A DNA stretch of 13,814 nt from DASUBV01 sp035763085. GTDB lineage: Bacteria; Actinomycetota; Actinomycetes; Streptosporangiales; Streptosporangiaceae. The notes beneath the pieces were generated by a model that had not been told where the DNA came from, searched no databases, and saw only the letters and a program-made list of their open reading frames with translations. Shown one piece after another: positions 13,449 to 13,814 of the stretch (positions within the stretch are counted from its first letter, which is position 1; each line of letters opens with the position of its first letter). Made by a program: the position numbers and the translations under genes. The DNA lies in assembly GCA_035763085.1 (NCBI GenBank), contig DASUBV010000235.1, positions 1 through 13,814 on the forward strand, given 5' to 3'.

Positions 13449-13814
13449 GTGGCCGGACCGATCACACGGCACGAAGGCGCACGCGAAAGGCAGGCACTGA
13501 CCACTCCCGACGGGGAAGCCCGCGGTCTGCTCGCTCCCCTGCTGCCAGCCGGGGAACCGGTCGAGCAACTGCTGCGCAAGGCGCAGTACTTCGTGCCGGG
13601 CGGCACGCCGAGCGAAGACTTCCGGGAGGTGCACCGCAAGGGCGGCCGGGGTGCGGAGGAGTTCTACCGGGAACGGTGGCGGCACGACAAGGAGGTGCGG
13701 TCCACCCACGGGGTGAACTGCACCGGGTCCTGCTCATGGAAGGTGTACGTCAAGGACGGCATCATCACCTGGGAAACCCAGCAGACCGACTACCCGTCGA
13801 CCGGCCCGGACTCG
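13449..13814 (+). CDS. narG: Respiratory nitrate reductase alpha subunit, N-terminal part (cut by window end)
   Basis: The first 122 codons of the molybdenum-containing catalytic subunit that reduces nitrate to nitrite on the cytoplasmic side. The stretches YRERWRHDKEVRSTHGVNC and WETQQTDYPSTGPD are almost the same as in other NarG proteins. The FS0 4Fe-4S ligands His87, Cys91 and Cys95 are visible; the fourth ligand lies beyond the edge. An N-terminal extension of about 35 residues compared with E. coli NarG (LLPAGEPVEQLLRKAQYFVP) is like actinobacterial homologues. The GTG start at 13449 is the only start after the in-frame TAG at 13434 and follows AAGGGGG. The gene continues past the window, presumably followed by narH, narJ and narI. 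Confidence 0.95.
   Translation, partial: MAGPITRHEGARERQALTTPDGEARGLLAPLLPAGEPVEQLLRKAQYFVPGGTPSEDFREVHRKGGRGAEEFYRERWRHDKEVRSTHGVNCTGSCSWKVYVKDGIITWETQQTDYPSTGPDS

Overview
The window is a high-GC (visibly above 70%) stretch with strong codon bias, purine-rich Shine-Dalgarno sites and some GTG starts. It also carries a large AfsR/SARP-type ATPase regulator and a NarG amino terminus of the actinobacterial type. All this points to an actinomycete chromosome. No phage, insertion sequence, tRNA, rRNA or CRISPR was seen. The theme is dissimilatory nitrogen oxide metabolism and its protection systems.

Layout: (1) 1-2338 (+): an AT-rich control region and a possible small upstream ORF, then a three-gene operon of radical SAM/SPASM protein, hemerythrin-like protein and CopD-like membrane protein. 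(2) 2339-2720: a convergent gap holding what looks like a decayed lipoate-ligase C-terminal-domain gene on the minus strand. (3) 2721-6944 (-): a hemerythrin protein with two tandem DUF2249 domains, downstream of a very large NirK (about 12 membrane segments + anchor + cupredoxin + copper nitrite reductase). (4) 7305-8650 (+): a stand-alone DUF2249 protein, an overlapping DUF59/MIP18-type Fe-S assembly protein, and an HTH regulator with three C-terminal cysteines. (5) 8884-9630 (+): a second hemerythrin-DUF2249 fusion behind a promoter whose -10 lies in a perfect 36-bp palindrome. (6) 9983-13210 (+): a BTAD/AAA/TPR regulator. (7) 13449-end (+): the first 122 codons of narG, so a nitrate reductase operon continues to the right.

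How the parts may work together (inference): nitrate is reduced by Nar and nitrite by the membrane-tethered NirK to NO. Hemerythrin, DUF2249 and DUF59 proteins could handle NO or O2 and repair or deliver Fe-S or metal centres. The most interesting signal is a shared operator, wTCyrG-N6-CTAGAA. It occurs exactly three times: before nirK, before the DUF2249-DUF59 pair, and just before the HTH regulator itself. This suggests a local autoregulated circuit controlled by a possible Fe-S/NO sensor. Other candidate control elements are the 36-bp palindrome, DosR/DevR-like boxes before the first operon and before the BTAD gene, and a 20-bp palindrome before the BTAD gene.
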